DNA from: Gemmobacter lanyuensis
Lineage (GTDB): Bacteria; Pseudomonadota; Alphaproteobacteria; Rhodobacterales; Rhodobacteraceae
Direction: 5' to 3'
Assembly (NCBI RefSeq): GCF_014652355.1
Contig: NZ_BMYQ01000001.1
Span: 122,180-186,179 of the forward strand
DNA length: 64,000 bases
In this document: positions 33,889 through 43,100 of the stretch, piece by piece
Layout: each line of letters starts with the position of its first letter
Position numbering within the stretch: position 1 is the first letter of the stretch
Made by a program: the position numbers and the translations under genes
The notes under the pieces: model-generated
Told to the model about the DNA's origin: nothing
Databases searched by the model: none
What the model saw: only the letters and a program-made list of their open reading frames with translations

Positions 33889-35100
33889 ATGACCGAGCGT
33901 GACTCTCGGACCGGGGAAGGCTTGTCCGGACTTATGCGGATGGAGGGGCCGGACCCGGCGGCGGATGCAGTGACCGCCATGTCGGGGTTCCTAAGGGAAA
34001 TCAATTCCTTCCGGGAAGAAGTTAAATCTGCGTTGCAACATCAGGAAGAGCGACTGACCATGCTGGATCGGAAAACCATGACCTTTGGGCGCCCTGCGCT
34101 GTCGACCTCGACCGAGGTGGAGGTGCCCCATGTGAAGGCCTTTGACGCTTATCTGCGTTCGGGCGATGACGATGGTCTGCGCGGCCTGGTGCTGGAGGGC
34201 AAGGCCATGTCCACCGCCGTGGCGGCCGATGGCGGCTATCTGGTCGATCCGCGCACCTCGGATACCATCCGTTCGATGCTGGTTTCGACCGCCAGCCTGC
34301 GCGCAGTGGCCAATGTGGTGCAGGTGGATGGGCCGACCTTCGATGTGCTGATCGACCGCAGTGAAGTGGGTTCGGGCTGGGCGACCGAGACCACGTCGCA
34401 GGCCGAAACGGCGACCCCCGCGATCGAGCGCATCTCGATCAAGCTGCACGAACTTTCGGCCATGCCGAAGGCCAGCCAGCGGCTTCTGGATGACAGCGCC
34501 TTTGACGTGGAAGGCTGGCTGGCCACCAAGATCGCGACCCGGTTCATCCGCGCGGAATCGGCGGCCTTCATCAACGGCGACGGCGTGGACAAGCCCAAGG
34601 GCATCCTGCTGCCGCCAAAGGTTGCCAATGCCAGCTGGACCTGGGGGAACCTCGGCTATGTGCCGACGGGCGCGGCCTCGGATTTCGCCACCACCAATGC
34701 GGCGGATTGCATCATCTCGCTGGTTTATGCGCTGGGGGCGGATTATCGCGCCAATGCATCGTTCCTCATGAACTCGAAAACCGCGGGCGCGGTGCGCAAG
34801 ATGAAGGATGCCGATGGGCGCTTCATGTGGTCGGATGGTCTGGCGGCGGGGGAACCTGCGCGTCTGATGGGCTATCCGGTGCTGATCTGCGAGGACATGC
34901 CCGATATCGCGGCCAATGCCTATCCGATTGCCTTTGGCGACTTCGCCTCGGGCTATACCATCGCGGAACGCCCCGATCTGCGCGTGCTGCGCGACCCGTT
35001 CTCGGCCAAGCCGCATGTGCTGTTCTATGCCTCGAAGCGCGTGGGCGGGGACATCAGTGACTATGCGGCGATCAAGCTGTTGAAGATCGCTACGGCCTGA
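33889..35100 (+). CDS. GTA g5, HK97-type major capsid protein
   Basis: 403 residues from the ATG at 33889 (MTERDSRTGEGLSG). An N-terminal helical delta domain (REINSFREEVKSALQHQEER) is followed by the HK97-fold shell domain: VPHVKAFDAYLRSGDD, then MSTAVAADGGYLVDPRTSD and the end YAAIKLLKIATA. The protease product of g4 should remove roughly the first 100 residues. Two strong hairpins follow the stop, which may shape the high expression this gene needs. Confidence 0.95.
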   Translation: MTERDSRTGEGLSGLMRMEGPDPAADAVTAMSGFLREINSFREEVKSALQHQEERLTMLDRKTMTFGRPALSTSTEVEVPHVKAFDAYLRSGDDDGLRGLVLEGKAMSTAVAADGGYLVDPRTSDTIRSMLVSTASLRAVANVVQVDGPTFDVLIDRSEVGSGWATETTSQAETATPAIERISIKLHELSAMPKASQRLLDDSAFDVEGWLATKIATRFIRAESAAFINGDGVDKPKGILLPPKVANASWTWGNLGYVPTGAASDFATTNAADCIISLVYALGADYRANASFLMNSKTAGAVRKMKDADGRFMWSDGLAAGEPARLMGYPVLICEDMPDIAANAYPIAFGDFASGYTIAERPDLRVLRDPFSAKPHVLFYASKRVGGDISDYAAIKLLKIATA

Positions 35101-35113
35101 CCTGACACCGGAT

Positions 35114-35210
35114 GGCCGGGGTCCGCCTGACCCCGGCCTGTGGACGCGCGCCTGCAATGCGCCTTCTAGCTGCTCCCCCCTCCGTCCGAGTGGCGCAGGG
35201 CGCGCGTCCA
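35114..35210 (+). repeat. Two hairpins between GTA g5 and g6
   Basis: First hairpin: GGCCGGGGTC (35114-35123) and GACCCCGGCC (35129-35138), a perfect 10-bp stem. Second: TGGACGCGCGCC (35141-35152) and GGCGCGCGTCCA (35199-35210), a perfect 12-bp stem with a 46-base loop that can be extended by three pairs past one bulge. There is no T-run. They occupy the largest gap in the GTA operon. Confidence 0.65.
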
Positions 35211-35244
35211 GACCGCGATTGATGGGGGCCCGAGGAACACAGAC

Positions 35245-35841
35245 ATGATGTTGACCGAACAGACGACGGTGCCGCAATCGGCGCTGCCGCTTCAGGCCTT
35301 TCGCGAACATCTGCGCCTTGGCACCGGCTTTGGCGATGATGGCCTGCAAAGCGGGCTGATCGAAAGCCATCTGCGGGCGGCCATGGCCGCGATCGAGGGG
35401 CGGATCGGCAAGGCGCTGCTGACCCGCAGCTTCAAGTTGGTCCTTCCGGACTGGCGCGATGCGTCGGCGCAGGCCCTGCCGCTGGCGCCGGTGACTGCGG
35501 TGCAGAGTGTGACGGTGGTCGATGCGCAGGGCGGGACAACGGTGGTGGTGCCGGCGCGCTACAAGCTGCAGGTTGATGCCCACAGGCCGCGTCTGGTGGC
35601 GGTGGGGATGCGGCTGCCCACGGTGCCGACCGATGGCCAGGTCGAGATCGTTTTTACAGCCGGGTTCGGCGCGACCTGGGCGGCGCTGCCGGCGGATCTG
35701 GCGCAGGCGGTGATGCTTTTGGCCGCGACCCAGTATGAGACGCGCCATGACGGAGGCCCGCAACCCGGGCTGCCCCACGGGGTCCAGGCGCTGATCGAAC
35801 GCTGGCGCAATGTGCGCGTGCTGGGGGGGCTTGGCGCATGA
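35245..35841 (+). CDS. GTA g6, head-tail connector (gp6-like)
   Basis: 198 residues. The N-terminal part (LQAFREHLRLGTGFGDDGL, then HLRAAMAAIEGRIGKALLTR) is typical of gp6-like adaptors, which form a ring under the portal. GAGGA precedes the ATG pair at 35245/35248. It overlaps g7 by 4 bases. Position and length match GTA g6. Confidence 0.85.
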   Translation: MMLTEQTTVPQSALPLQAFREHLRLGTGFGDDGLQSGLIESHLRAAMAAIEGRIGKALLTRSFKLVLPDWRDASAQALPLAPVTAVQSVTVVDAQGGTTVVVPARYKLQVDAHRPRLVAVGMRLPTVPTDGQVEIVFTAGFGATWAALPADLAQAVMLLAATQYETRHDGGPQPGLPHGVQALIERWRNVRVLGGLGA

Positions 35842-36176
35842 TCGCCCCCTGCCTGAACCGCGCGCTGACGCTTGAGACCCGCGTCCGCCTGCCCGATGGC
35901 GCCGGGGGCTTTTCAGACAGCTGGCAGGCCCTGGGTCAGCTTTGGGCCGAGATGCGGGCCGGGGCGGGCCGCAATGCCGCGGGCGAGGAGGTGAGCCTTT
36001 CATCCACCCTGCACCGGGTCATTCTGCGGGCCGCCCCGCCGGGTGCCACTGCCCGCCCCGTGCCGGGCCAGCGCCTGACGAGCGGCACCCGCCACTTCGT
36101 CATTCTGTCGGTGACCGAAGCGGACCCGGCTGGGCGCTATCTGCTCTGCATCACCAAAGAGGAGTTCCCGACATGA
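35838..36176 (+). CDS. GTA g7, head-tail adaptor/head closure protein
   Basis: 112 residues with the phage head-tail adaptor pattern (LTLETRVRLPDGAGGFSDSW near the start, WAEMRAGAG, then ILSVTEADPAGRYLLC). It closes the filled head and docks the tail. It overlaps both neighbours by 4 bases (ATGA), so translation is coupled through g6-g7-g8. Confidence 0.88.
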   Translation: MIAPCLNRALTLETRVRLPDGAGGFSDSWQALGQLWAEMRAGAGRNAAGEEVSLSSTLHRVILRAAPPGATARPVPGQRLTSGTRHFVILSVTEADPAGRYLLCITKEEFPT

Positions 36177-36565
36177 GCTATGGCTCGGCTGCGGCGTTGC
36201 AGGCCGCCGTGTTCCAGCGCCTCGTCGCGGCCCTGCCGGGGGTTGCGGTGCATGACGCGCTGCCTGCGGGGGCAGGGCTTGGCACCTTCATCCTGCTGGG
36301 CCCCGAAGAGGTGGTCGATGCGTCAGACATCACCGGGCCGGGGGCAGAACACCGCTTTGTTGTCAGCATCCTGTCGGACGCCACCGGGTTCCTGCAGGCC
36401 AAGGAAACCGCCGTGGCCGTTTCGGATGCGCTGGTGGGGGCGCCCTTGACGCTTGGCCGTGGCCGGTTGGTCGGGCTGCGGTTTCTCAAGGCGCAGGCGC
36501 GGCGATTGGATCAGGGCGCGGCGCGGCGGATCGATCTGCGCTTTGCCGCCCGGATCGAGGGGTAA
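36173..36565 (+). CDS. GTA g8, tail terminator-like protein (DUF3168)
   Basis: 130 residues from the ATG at 36173 (MSYGSAAALQAAVFQRL). The pattern YLLGPEE-like (FILLGPEEVVDAS) and HRFVVSILSDATGF match the DUF3168 family of tail-completion proteins. It overlaps g7 by 4 bases and precedes the major tail gene. Confidence 0.87.
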   Translation: MSYGSAAALQAAVFQRLVAALPGVAVHDALPAGAGLGTFILLGPEEVVDASDITGPGAEHRFVVSILSDATGFLQAKETAVAVSDALVGAPLTLGRGRLVGLRFLKAQARRLDQGAARRIDLRFAARIEG

Positions 36566-36637
36566 GCCCCCGAAACTCATCGGCTTTGTGGCGCGGCCCC
36601 TGTGGCCCCGCCTTCATTCCTGCAAACGGAGATCGCC

Positions 36638-37051
36638 ATGGCGGTACAAAACGGCAAGGACCTGCTGGTCAAGATCGACATCAACGGCAGCGGCCAGTTC
36701 GAAACCATCGCGGGGCTTCGCGCCACGCGCATCAGCTTCAACGCCGAGACGGTGGATGTCACCAGCCTCGAAAGCCAGGGCGGCTGGCGCGAGCTGCTGG
36801 CGGGCGCGGGGGTGCGTTCGGCCTCGATCTCGGGCGCCGGGGTTTTTCGCGATGCCAATACCGACGAACGCGCCCGTCAGATCTTTTTCGACGGTGAGGT
36901 GCCGGATTTCCAGGTCGTGATCCCCGGTTTCGGGGTGGTTGAAGGCCCGTTCCAGATCACCGGCATCGAATATGCGGGCAGCCACAACGGCGAGGCGACC
37001 TATGAGCTGACGCTCGCCTCGGCCGGTGTCCTGACGTTCACGGCGCTCTGA
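36638..37051 (+). CDS. GTA g9, major tail tube protein
   Basis: 137 residues from the ATG at 36638 (MAVQNGKDLLVKIDING). Tail tube features: AGLRATRISFNAETVDVTS, then GGWRELLAGAGVRSASISG and VPDFQVVIPGFG. Many copies stack into the tail tube. The frame is open 12 codons further upstream but without a ribosome site. Its stop shares one base with the g10 start. Confidence 0.92.
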   Translation: MAVQNGKDLLVKIDINGSGQFETIAGLRATRISFNAETVDVTSLESQGGWRELLAGAGVRSASISGAGVFRDANTDERARQIFFDGEVPDFQVVIPGFGVVEGPFQITGIEYAGSHNGEATYELTLASAGVLTFTAL

Positions 37052-37371
37052 TGGTGAACCCTTGGGCCGGAGAAGTGGCGCTTCAGATCAACGGGCAGCG
37101 CCATGTGGCCAAGCTGACGTTGGGCACGCTGGCAGAGCTTGAGGGCAGCCTTCAGGGCGAGGGCTTGGTCGATCTGGTCGAGCGGTTCGAGAAAGGCCGC
37201 TTCAGTGCCCGTGATGTGTTGGCGGTGATCCTTGCGGGGTTGCGCGGCGGGGGGTGGCAGGGCTCTGCCGTCGATCTGGCCGGGGCCGAGATCGCCGGAT
37301 CGCCGCTGCAGGCCATGCAATGCGCGGCCGAGCTGCTGGCACGGGCCTTCGCGCTGCCGGGGGGCGAATGA
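37051..37371 (+). CDS. GTA g10, tail assembly chaperone
   Basis: 106 residues (VNPWAGEVALQINGQRHVAK near the start, then LTLGTLAELEGSLQGEGL), matching the GTA-type tail assembly chaperone family. It begins on the last base of g9 and overlaps the next small gene by 4 bases. Chaperones of this type coat the tape measure before tube assembly. Confidence 0.88.
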   Translation: MVNPWAGEVALQINGQRHVAKLTLGTLAELEGSLQGEGLVDLVERFEKGRFSARDVLAVILAGLRGGGWQGSAVDLAGAEIAGSPLQAMQCAAELLARAFALPGGE

Positions 37372-37589
37372 CTGAAGCACCGCGCAGGCTGGATTGGCCG
37401 GGGTTGATGCAGGCCGGGCTGAAGGGGCTGGGCCTGACGCCTGACCGCTTCTGGCGACTGTCGCCGGTGGAACTGCGGATCATGTTGGGGGCCGAGGTGA
37501 CGGCGGCCCCCCTGACGCGGGCACGGCTGCAAGAGCTTGCCCGCGCCTTTCCCGATGTGACGAAAGGGGCATCCGATGGTGCAACGTGA
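37368..37589 (+). CDS. GTA g10.1, small tail assembly protein
   Basis: 73 residues from the ATG at 37368 (MTEAPRRLDWPGLMQAGLKG). The segment GLTPDRFWRLSPVELRIMLG is the signature of the small phage tail assembly chaperone family found between g10 and g11. It overlaps g10 by 4 bases and g11 by 14 bases in another frame; this overlap may reflect programmed or coupled translation. Confidence 0.85.
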   Translation: MTEAPRRLDWPGLMQAGLKGLGLTPDRFWRLSPVELRIMLGAEVTAAPLTRARLQELARAFPDVTKGASDGAT

Positions 37590-38208
37590 AAATCTGGAGG
37601 ATCAGATCGCCGCGCTTGAGGCGACGCTGGGCACGACCGCGGGCGGGATCGCGGCCTTTGATGGAGAATTGGGCCGCCTGCGCGAAAGCCTGACCTTCAC
37701 GGGCGCCGAGGTGGACCGGCTTGCCTCGGGCCTCGGGCGCGGGGTGCGGCGGGCCTTTGACGGCATGGTGTTTGACGGGATGAAGGCCTCGGATGCGCTG
37801 CGCGGTCTCGCGCAGTCGATGGTCGATACCGTCTACAACGTGGCGATGCGCCCGGTCCAATCGGCGGTAGGCGGGGCTTTGGCGCAGGGGCTGAACGGCG
37901 TGATGGGCAGCATCCTGCCCATGACCAAGGGCGGCGGTTTTACCGAGGCGCGCGTTCAGCCCTTTGCCAAGGGCGGCGCCGTCGCCATGGCTGCCCCTGT
38001 GGCGCTGCGCGGCCCCGCGCCCGGCGCGCTGACCGAGGCGCTGGCCCCTGTGGCCCGCGCTGCCGGGGACACGTCCAGCGCGGCAGGGCGCCCTCTCACC
38101 GTGGTGATGAACATTCAGACCCCCGATGTGCAGGGGTTCCAGCGCAGTCAGGCGCAGATCGCGGCGCAGGCTTCGCGGGCGCTGGCCCGCGGGCAGCGCA
38201 ACCGCTGA
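37576..38208 (+). CDS. GTA g11, tape measure protein
   Basis: 210 residues. The protein is short for a tape measure, as in other GTAs, which have short tails. Helical N-terminus (ENLEDQIAALEATLGTT), central FDGMVFDGMKASDALRGLAQ, then a Gly/Ala-rich end. It sets tail length and is ejected with the DNA. The start overlaps the end of g10.1. Confidence 0.87.
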   Translation: MVQRENLEDQIAALEATLGTTAGGIAAFDGELGRLRESLTFTGAEVDRLASGLGRGVRRAFDGMVFDGMKASDALRGLAQSMVDTVYNVAMRPVQSAVGGALAQGLNGVMGSILPMTKGGGFTEARVQPFAKGGAVAMAAPVALRGPAPGALTEALAPVARAAGDTSSAAGRPLTVVMNIQTPDVQGFQRSQAQIAAQASRALARGQRNR

Positions 38209-38223
38209 GGACAGGAGAGGACC

Positions 38224-38856
38224 ATGGGATTTCACGAAATCCGCTTTCCCGCGAACCTGAGCTTCGGCTCGGTCGGCGGGCCGGAACGGCGCACGGAAAT
38301 CGTGATGCTGGCCAATGGATTTGAAGAGCGCAACACGCCTTGGGAACATTCGCGCCGCCGCTATGATGCGGGTGTGGGGATGCGGTCGCTGGATGACATC
38401 GCCGCGCTGATCGCGTTTTTCGAGGCGCGGCGCGGCCAGATGTTCGGCTTTCGCTGGAAGGACTGGTCGGATTACCGTTCCGGCCGCGCCTCGCAGCCGG
38501 TGACGGCCTTTGATCAGGAAATCGCCGTGGGCAATGGGCTGCGGACCGAATTTCAGCTGATCAAGACCTATCGCTCTGGCGGGCAGGCCTATGCCCGGCC
38601 TGTTCAGAAACCCGTGCAGGGCACGGTTCTCGTGGCGCTGGACCGGGATGAAAAGGTCATGGGCCAGGAGGTGACGGTCGATCCGCGCAGCGGCCTGATT
38701 ACCTTCGAAACACCGCCCGCCAAAGGGGCGGTGATCTGGGCGGGCTTTGAATTCGACGTGCCGGTGCGGTTTGATACCGACCGCATCCAGACCTCGGTCG
38801 CGTCGTTTCAGGCGGGGGATGTGCCCAATGTGCCGGTGGTGGAGGTGCGGGTATGA
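38224..38856 (+). CDS. GTA g12, distal tail protein (DUF2460)
   Basis: 210 residues. MGFHEIRFPANLSFGSVGGP at the start, then RRYDAGVGMRSLDDIAALIA and GFRWKDWSDYRSG are diagnostic of the DUF2460 family, the distal tail ring between tube and hub. It overlaps g13 by 4 bases. Confidence 0.93.
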   Translation: MGFHEIRFPANLSFGSVGGPERRTEIVMLANGFEERNTPWEHSRRRYDAGVGMRSLDDIAALIAFFEARRGQMFGFRWKDWSDYRSGRASQPVTAFDQEIAVGNGLRTEFQLIKTYRSGGQAYARPVQKPVQGTVLVALDRDEKVMGQEVTVDPRSGLITFETPPAKGAVIWAGFEFDVPVRFDTDRIQTSVASFQAGDVPNVPVVEVRV

Positions 38857-39740
38857 TGGGCGGGGCGCTTCAGGCGCATCTCGCCACTGGCACCACCACC
38901 ATCTGCCGCGCCTGGGCCTTGATCCGGCGCGATGGTCGTGTGCTGGGCTTTACCGACCATGACCGCGATCTGGCCTTTGAAGGCTACTTCTTTCGCGCCG
39001 ATACCGGCCTGACCGCCCGCGCGCTGCAGCAGACGACCGGGCTTTCGGTGGACAATACCGAGGCGATGGGCGCGCTCAGCGATGCTGCGATCACCGAGGC
39101 GGACATCATCGCAGGCCGCTATGACGGGGCCGAGGTCATCGCCTGGCTGGTCAACTGGGCAGATGTGGGGGAACGGAGCGTGCAATTTCGCGGCACGGTG
39201 GGCGAAATTACCCGCAGCGGCGGCAGCTTCACGGCAGAGTTGCGGGGCTTGGCCGAACGCCTGAACCAACCGCAGGGCCGCGTCTATCAGCGCAGCTGCA
39301 GCGCGGTGCTGGGGGGCGCGGGCTGCGGCTTTGATCTGACTCAGCCGGGCTTTGCCACCCTTGCAACACCCGTCACCGTCGAGGGGCAGCGCCTGTTCCG
39401 GTTTCCCCCGCTGCCCGAATTCGCGGCGCGCTGGTTCGACCGGGGCACGCTGATCGCCAAATCGGGCGCAGCGGCGGGCTTGCGCGGCATCATCAAATCG
39501 GATCGGCTGGATCAGGATGGCCAGCGCGTGATCGAGCTTTGGCAGGATCTGGGCGCGGCTGTCACCCCGCAAGATGAGATGCAGCTTTTGGCTGGCTGCG
39601 ACAGACGGGCCGAAACGTGCCGTGAAAAATTCAACAATTTCCTCAACTTTCGGGGCTTTCCTCATATTCCGGGCGAAGATTGGCTGACTGCCTATCCCAC
39701 TTCGGCCACGGTCAATGATGGTGGGAGCCTGCGGCGATGA
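38853..39740 (+). CDS. GTA g13, tail hub protein (DUF2163)
   Basis: 295 residues. GFTDHDRDLAFEGYFFRADT and YQRSCSAVLGGAGCGFDLTQ fit the DUF2163/BR0599 hub family; the cysteines CDRRAETCREKFNN near the C-terminus are typical iron-sulfur ligands in this family. It overlaps g12 and g14 by 4 bases each. Confidence 0.92.
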   Translation: MMGGALQAHLATGTTTICRAWALIRRDGRVLGFTDHDRDLAFEGYFFRADTGLTARALQQTTGLSVDNTEAMGALSDAAITEADIIAGRYDGAEVIAWLVNWADVGERSVQFRGTVGEITRSGGSFTAELRGLAERLNQPQGRVYQRSCSAVLGGAGCGFDLTQPGFATLATPVTVEGQRLFRFPPLPEFAARWFDRGTLIAKSGAAAGLRGIIKSDRLDQDGQRVIELWQDLGAAVTPQDEMQLLAGCDRRAETCREKFNNFLNFRGFPHIPGEDWLTAYPTSATVNDGGSLRR

Positions 39741-40177
39741 GGGGCGATGCAGCTCTGATCGAGGCGCGGCGCTGGATCGGCACGCCCTATCTGCACCAGG
39801 CCTCAACCCTTGGGGCCGGCACGGATTGTCTGGGCCTTTTGCGCGGGGTCTGGCGCGTGCTCTACGGTGCCGAGCCTGAAGATGTGCCCGCCTATACGCA
39901 GGACTGGGCCGAACCTGCGCGGGCCGAGTTGCTGCTGACTGCCGCGCGGCGCCACCTGATCCCGCGCGCGCTGCCGGACGCCGCGCCCGGCGATGTGCTG
40001 CTGTTCCGGATGCGGGATGCGGGCATTGCCAAACATCTGGGCATTCAGGGCCGCATCGGCCCGGAACCCAGCTTCATCCATGCCTATACCGGGCATGGCG
40101 TCATCGAAAGCCCGCTGAGCGGCCCCTGGGCGCGGCGCATCGTGGCACGATTTGCTTTTCCGGAAGGACAACAGTGA
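39737..40177 (+). CDS. GTA g14, NlpC/P60 cell-wall peptidase
   Basis: 146 residues with the papain-like catalytic cysteine in GAGTDCLGLLRG (about residue 35) and histidine in AKHLGIQG. It is the tail-tip peptidase that opens the recipient cell wall during DNA delivery. Its stop is directly followed by the g15 start. Confidence 0.93.
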   Translation: MRGDAALIEARRWIGTPYLHQASTLGAGTDCLGLLRGVWRVLYGAEPEDVPAYTQDWAEPARAELLLTAARRHLIPRALPDAAPGDVLLFRMRDAGIAKHLGIQGRIGPEPSFIHAYTGHGVIESPLSGPWARRIVARFAFPEGQQ

Positions 40178-43100
40178 ATGGCGACCCTTCTTCTCTCGGC
40201 GGCCGGGTCCGCGCTGGGTGCGGGCTTTGGCGGCACGGTGCTGGGCCTTTCAGGGGCCGTGATCGGGCGGGCCGTGGGGGCAACCCTGGGCCGGGTGATT
40301 GACCAGAAAATCCTGGGCGGGGGCAGCGATGCGGTCGAGATCGGCCGCATCGACCGTTTCCGGCTGATGGGCGCCTCAGACGGCGCTGCGGTGGCGCAGG
40401 TCTTCGGGCGGATGCGCGTGTCCGGTCAGGTGATCTGGGCCACCCGCTTTCAGGAAAGCAGCCGCACCCAAGGCGGCGGCAAGGGCGTTCCGCGCCCTGA
40501 AACCACGACCTACAGCTATTCCATCAGCCTTGCCGTCGCGCTGTGTGCGGGTGAGATCACCGGCATCGGCCGCATCTGGGCTGATGGTGCGGAAATTGCG
40601 CCGGGAACACTGAACCTGCGGGTCTATACCGGCAGCGAAAGCCAGCTGCCCGACCCTCGTATCGAGGCGGTCGAGGGCGCAGATGCCGCCCCCGCCTATC
40701 GCGGCATCGCCTATGTGGTGATCGAGGATCTGGACCTTGGCCGGTTTGGCAACCGCGTGCCGCAACTGTCGTTTGAGGTGATCCGCCCCGCTCAGGGCGC
40801 GCTGGCAGATCAGGTGACGACCTTGCAAGAGGCTGTGCGGGGGGTGGCCCTTATCCCCGGTACCGGGGAATTCGCACTGGCGACGACCCCGGTGCATTAC
40901 GGCGCGGGCGATGATGCCACGCGCAGCGCCAATATGAACTCGGCCCGCGAAACGCCGGATCTGCTCGCCTCGCTGCACAATCTGGAGACTGATCTGCCGA
41001 AATGCGGGTCGGTCTCGCTGGTCGTGTCGTGGTTCGGCAATGATCTGCGCTGCGGGCAGTGTGAGGTGCAGCCCAAGGTCGAACAGCTACAAGAGGAAGG
41101 CCGGGGTCAGGTCTGGCGGGCGGGTGGCATCGACCGCGCCGCCGCGCAGGTCGTGCCGCAGGTGAGCGGTGCCTCAGTCTATGGCGGCACGCCCTCGGAC
41201 GCCTCGGTCATTCAGGCGATCCGCGCGATCCGCGCCTCGGGGCGCGAGGTGATGTTCTATCCCTTCATCCTGATGGAGCAGCTGGCCGGAAACGGGCGTG
41301 CCGACCCCTGGTCGGATGCCGCCGATCAGCCCGATTTGCCCTGGCGCGGGCGCATCACGCTGAACCGCGCGCCGGGGCAGGCAGGCAGCAGCGACCGCAG
41401 CGCGGCGGCGGCGGCCGAGGTTGCGGCGTTCTTTGGAAGCGCCCAGCCGGGGCATTTTGCCACCACGGGCGAAACCGTCACCTATGGTGGTCCGGCGGAA
41501 TGGCGCTATCGCCGTTTCATCCTGCATTATGCCCATCTCTGCGCGGCAGCGGGTGGGGTGGATGCTTTCTGCATCGGCTCCGAAATGGTCGCACTGACGC
41601 AGATCCGCGGCGCGGGGGACAGCTTTCCGGCGGTCGTTGCCCTGCGCCAGCTTGCGGCCGAAGTGCGCGCCATTCTGGGGCCGGGCACCAAGATCTCCTA
41701 CGCGGCCGACTGGTCAGAGTATTTCGGTTATCACGTTGACGGGAATGTCTATTTCCATCTCGATCCGCTGTGGTCCGATCCCAATATCGATTTCATCGGC
41801 ATCGACAATTACATGCCCCTTGCCGACTGGCGCGACGGCGACCGCCATGCCGATGCCGGCTGGGGATCGGTGCATGATCTGGGATATCTCAAGGCCAATA
41901 TCGCCGGGGGCGAGGGGTTCGACTGGTATTACGACAGCGCCGAGGCGGCGGATGCGCAGATCCGCACCCCCATCACCGATGGCGCCCATGATGAACCCTG
42001 GGTCTTTCGCTACAAGGATCTGCGATCGTGGTGGTCGCTTCCCCATCACAACCGCATCAATGGCGAAAGGCTGACCCAGCCCACCGATTGGGTGCCGGGG
42101 TCCAAACCCATTCGCTTTACCGAATATGGCTGCGCGGCCATCGACAAGGGGGCGAACCAGCCCAACAAGTTCCTTGATCCGAAATCGTCGGAATCCATGC
42201 TGCCGCGTTATTCGTCGGGGCGACGGGATGATCTGATGCAGATGCAATATCTGATTGCCATGGCGGAGTTCTGGACCGATCCGGCCCATAACCCGGCCTC
42301 GACGCTTTATTCCGGGCGGATGGTTGATTGGGCGCGCGCGCATGCCTGGGCCTGGGATGCGCGGCCCTTTCCGGCCTTCCCCAGCCGGTCTGACATCTGG
42401 ACGGATGGCGACAATTACGCCCGCGGTCACTGGCTGACCGGGCGGGCCAGCAGCCAGCCCCTGGCCGCCGTGGTGGCCGAGCTTTGCGAACAAGCCGGTC
42501 TGACGCAGATCGATGTCACGGGCCTGCGCGGCGTGGTGCGCGGCTATGTGGCCGAGGATGTCGGCCCCGCTCGGGCGCGGCTGCAATCGCTGATGCTCGC
42601 CTATGGGTTCGATGCGGTTGACCGGGGCGGCATCCTGCAATTCCGCATGCGGACAGGGCGGGCCGTCGCCGTACTTGACCCCGCGCGGCTGGCGCTGGCA
42701 CCGGATCTTTCAGCGGTGACCGAGGCCACGCGCAGCCCCGAGGTCGAACTCGCCGGGCGGGTGATGATCAGCCATTATGAGGCCGCGGGTGACTACGAGA
42801 TGCGTCAGGCCGAAGCGCGTCTGGCCGATAACCAGAACCTTGGTATTGCCCAGACCGACCTTGCCCTCGCCCTGACCGGGTCCGAAGGCGTGACCATCGC
42901 GGAACGCTGGCTGGCCGAGGCGCGGCTGGCGCGGGAAAGCCTGCGCTTTGCCCTGCCGCCCAGCCTGTCGCATATTGGTGCGGGGGACGTGGTGACACAT
43001 GCGGGCACACATTACCGCATTGACCGGGTGGATCAGGCCGAAACCCTGATGGTTGAGGCCCTGCGGACCGACCCTTCCGTCTATCGACCCGGTGATTTCC

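Noticed and set aside
35101-35244. Hidden small gene between GTA g5 and g6
   Set aside because: No frame with a ribosome site; the stretch is made of two hairpins.
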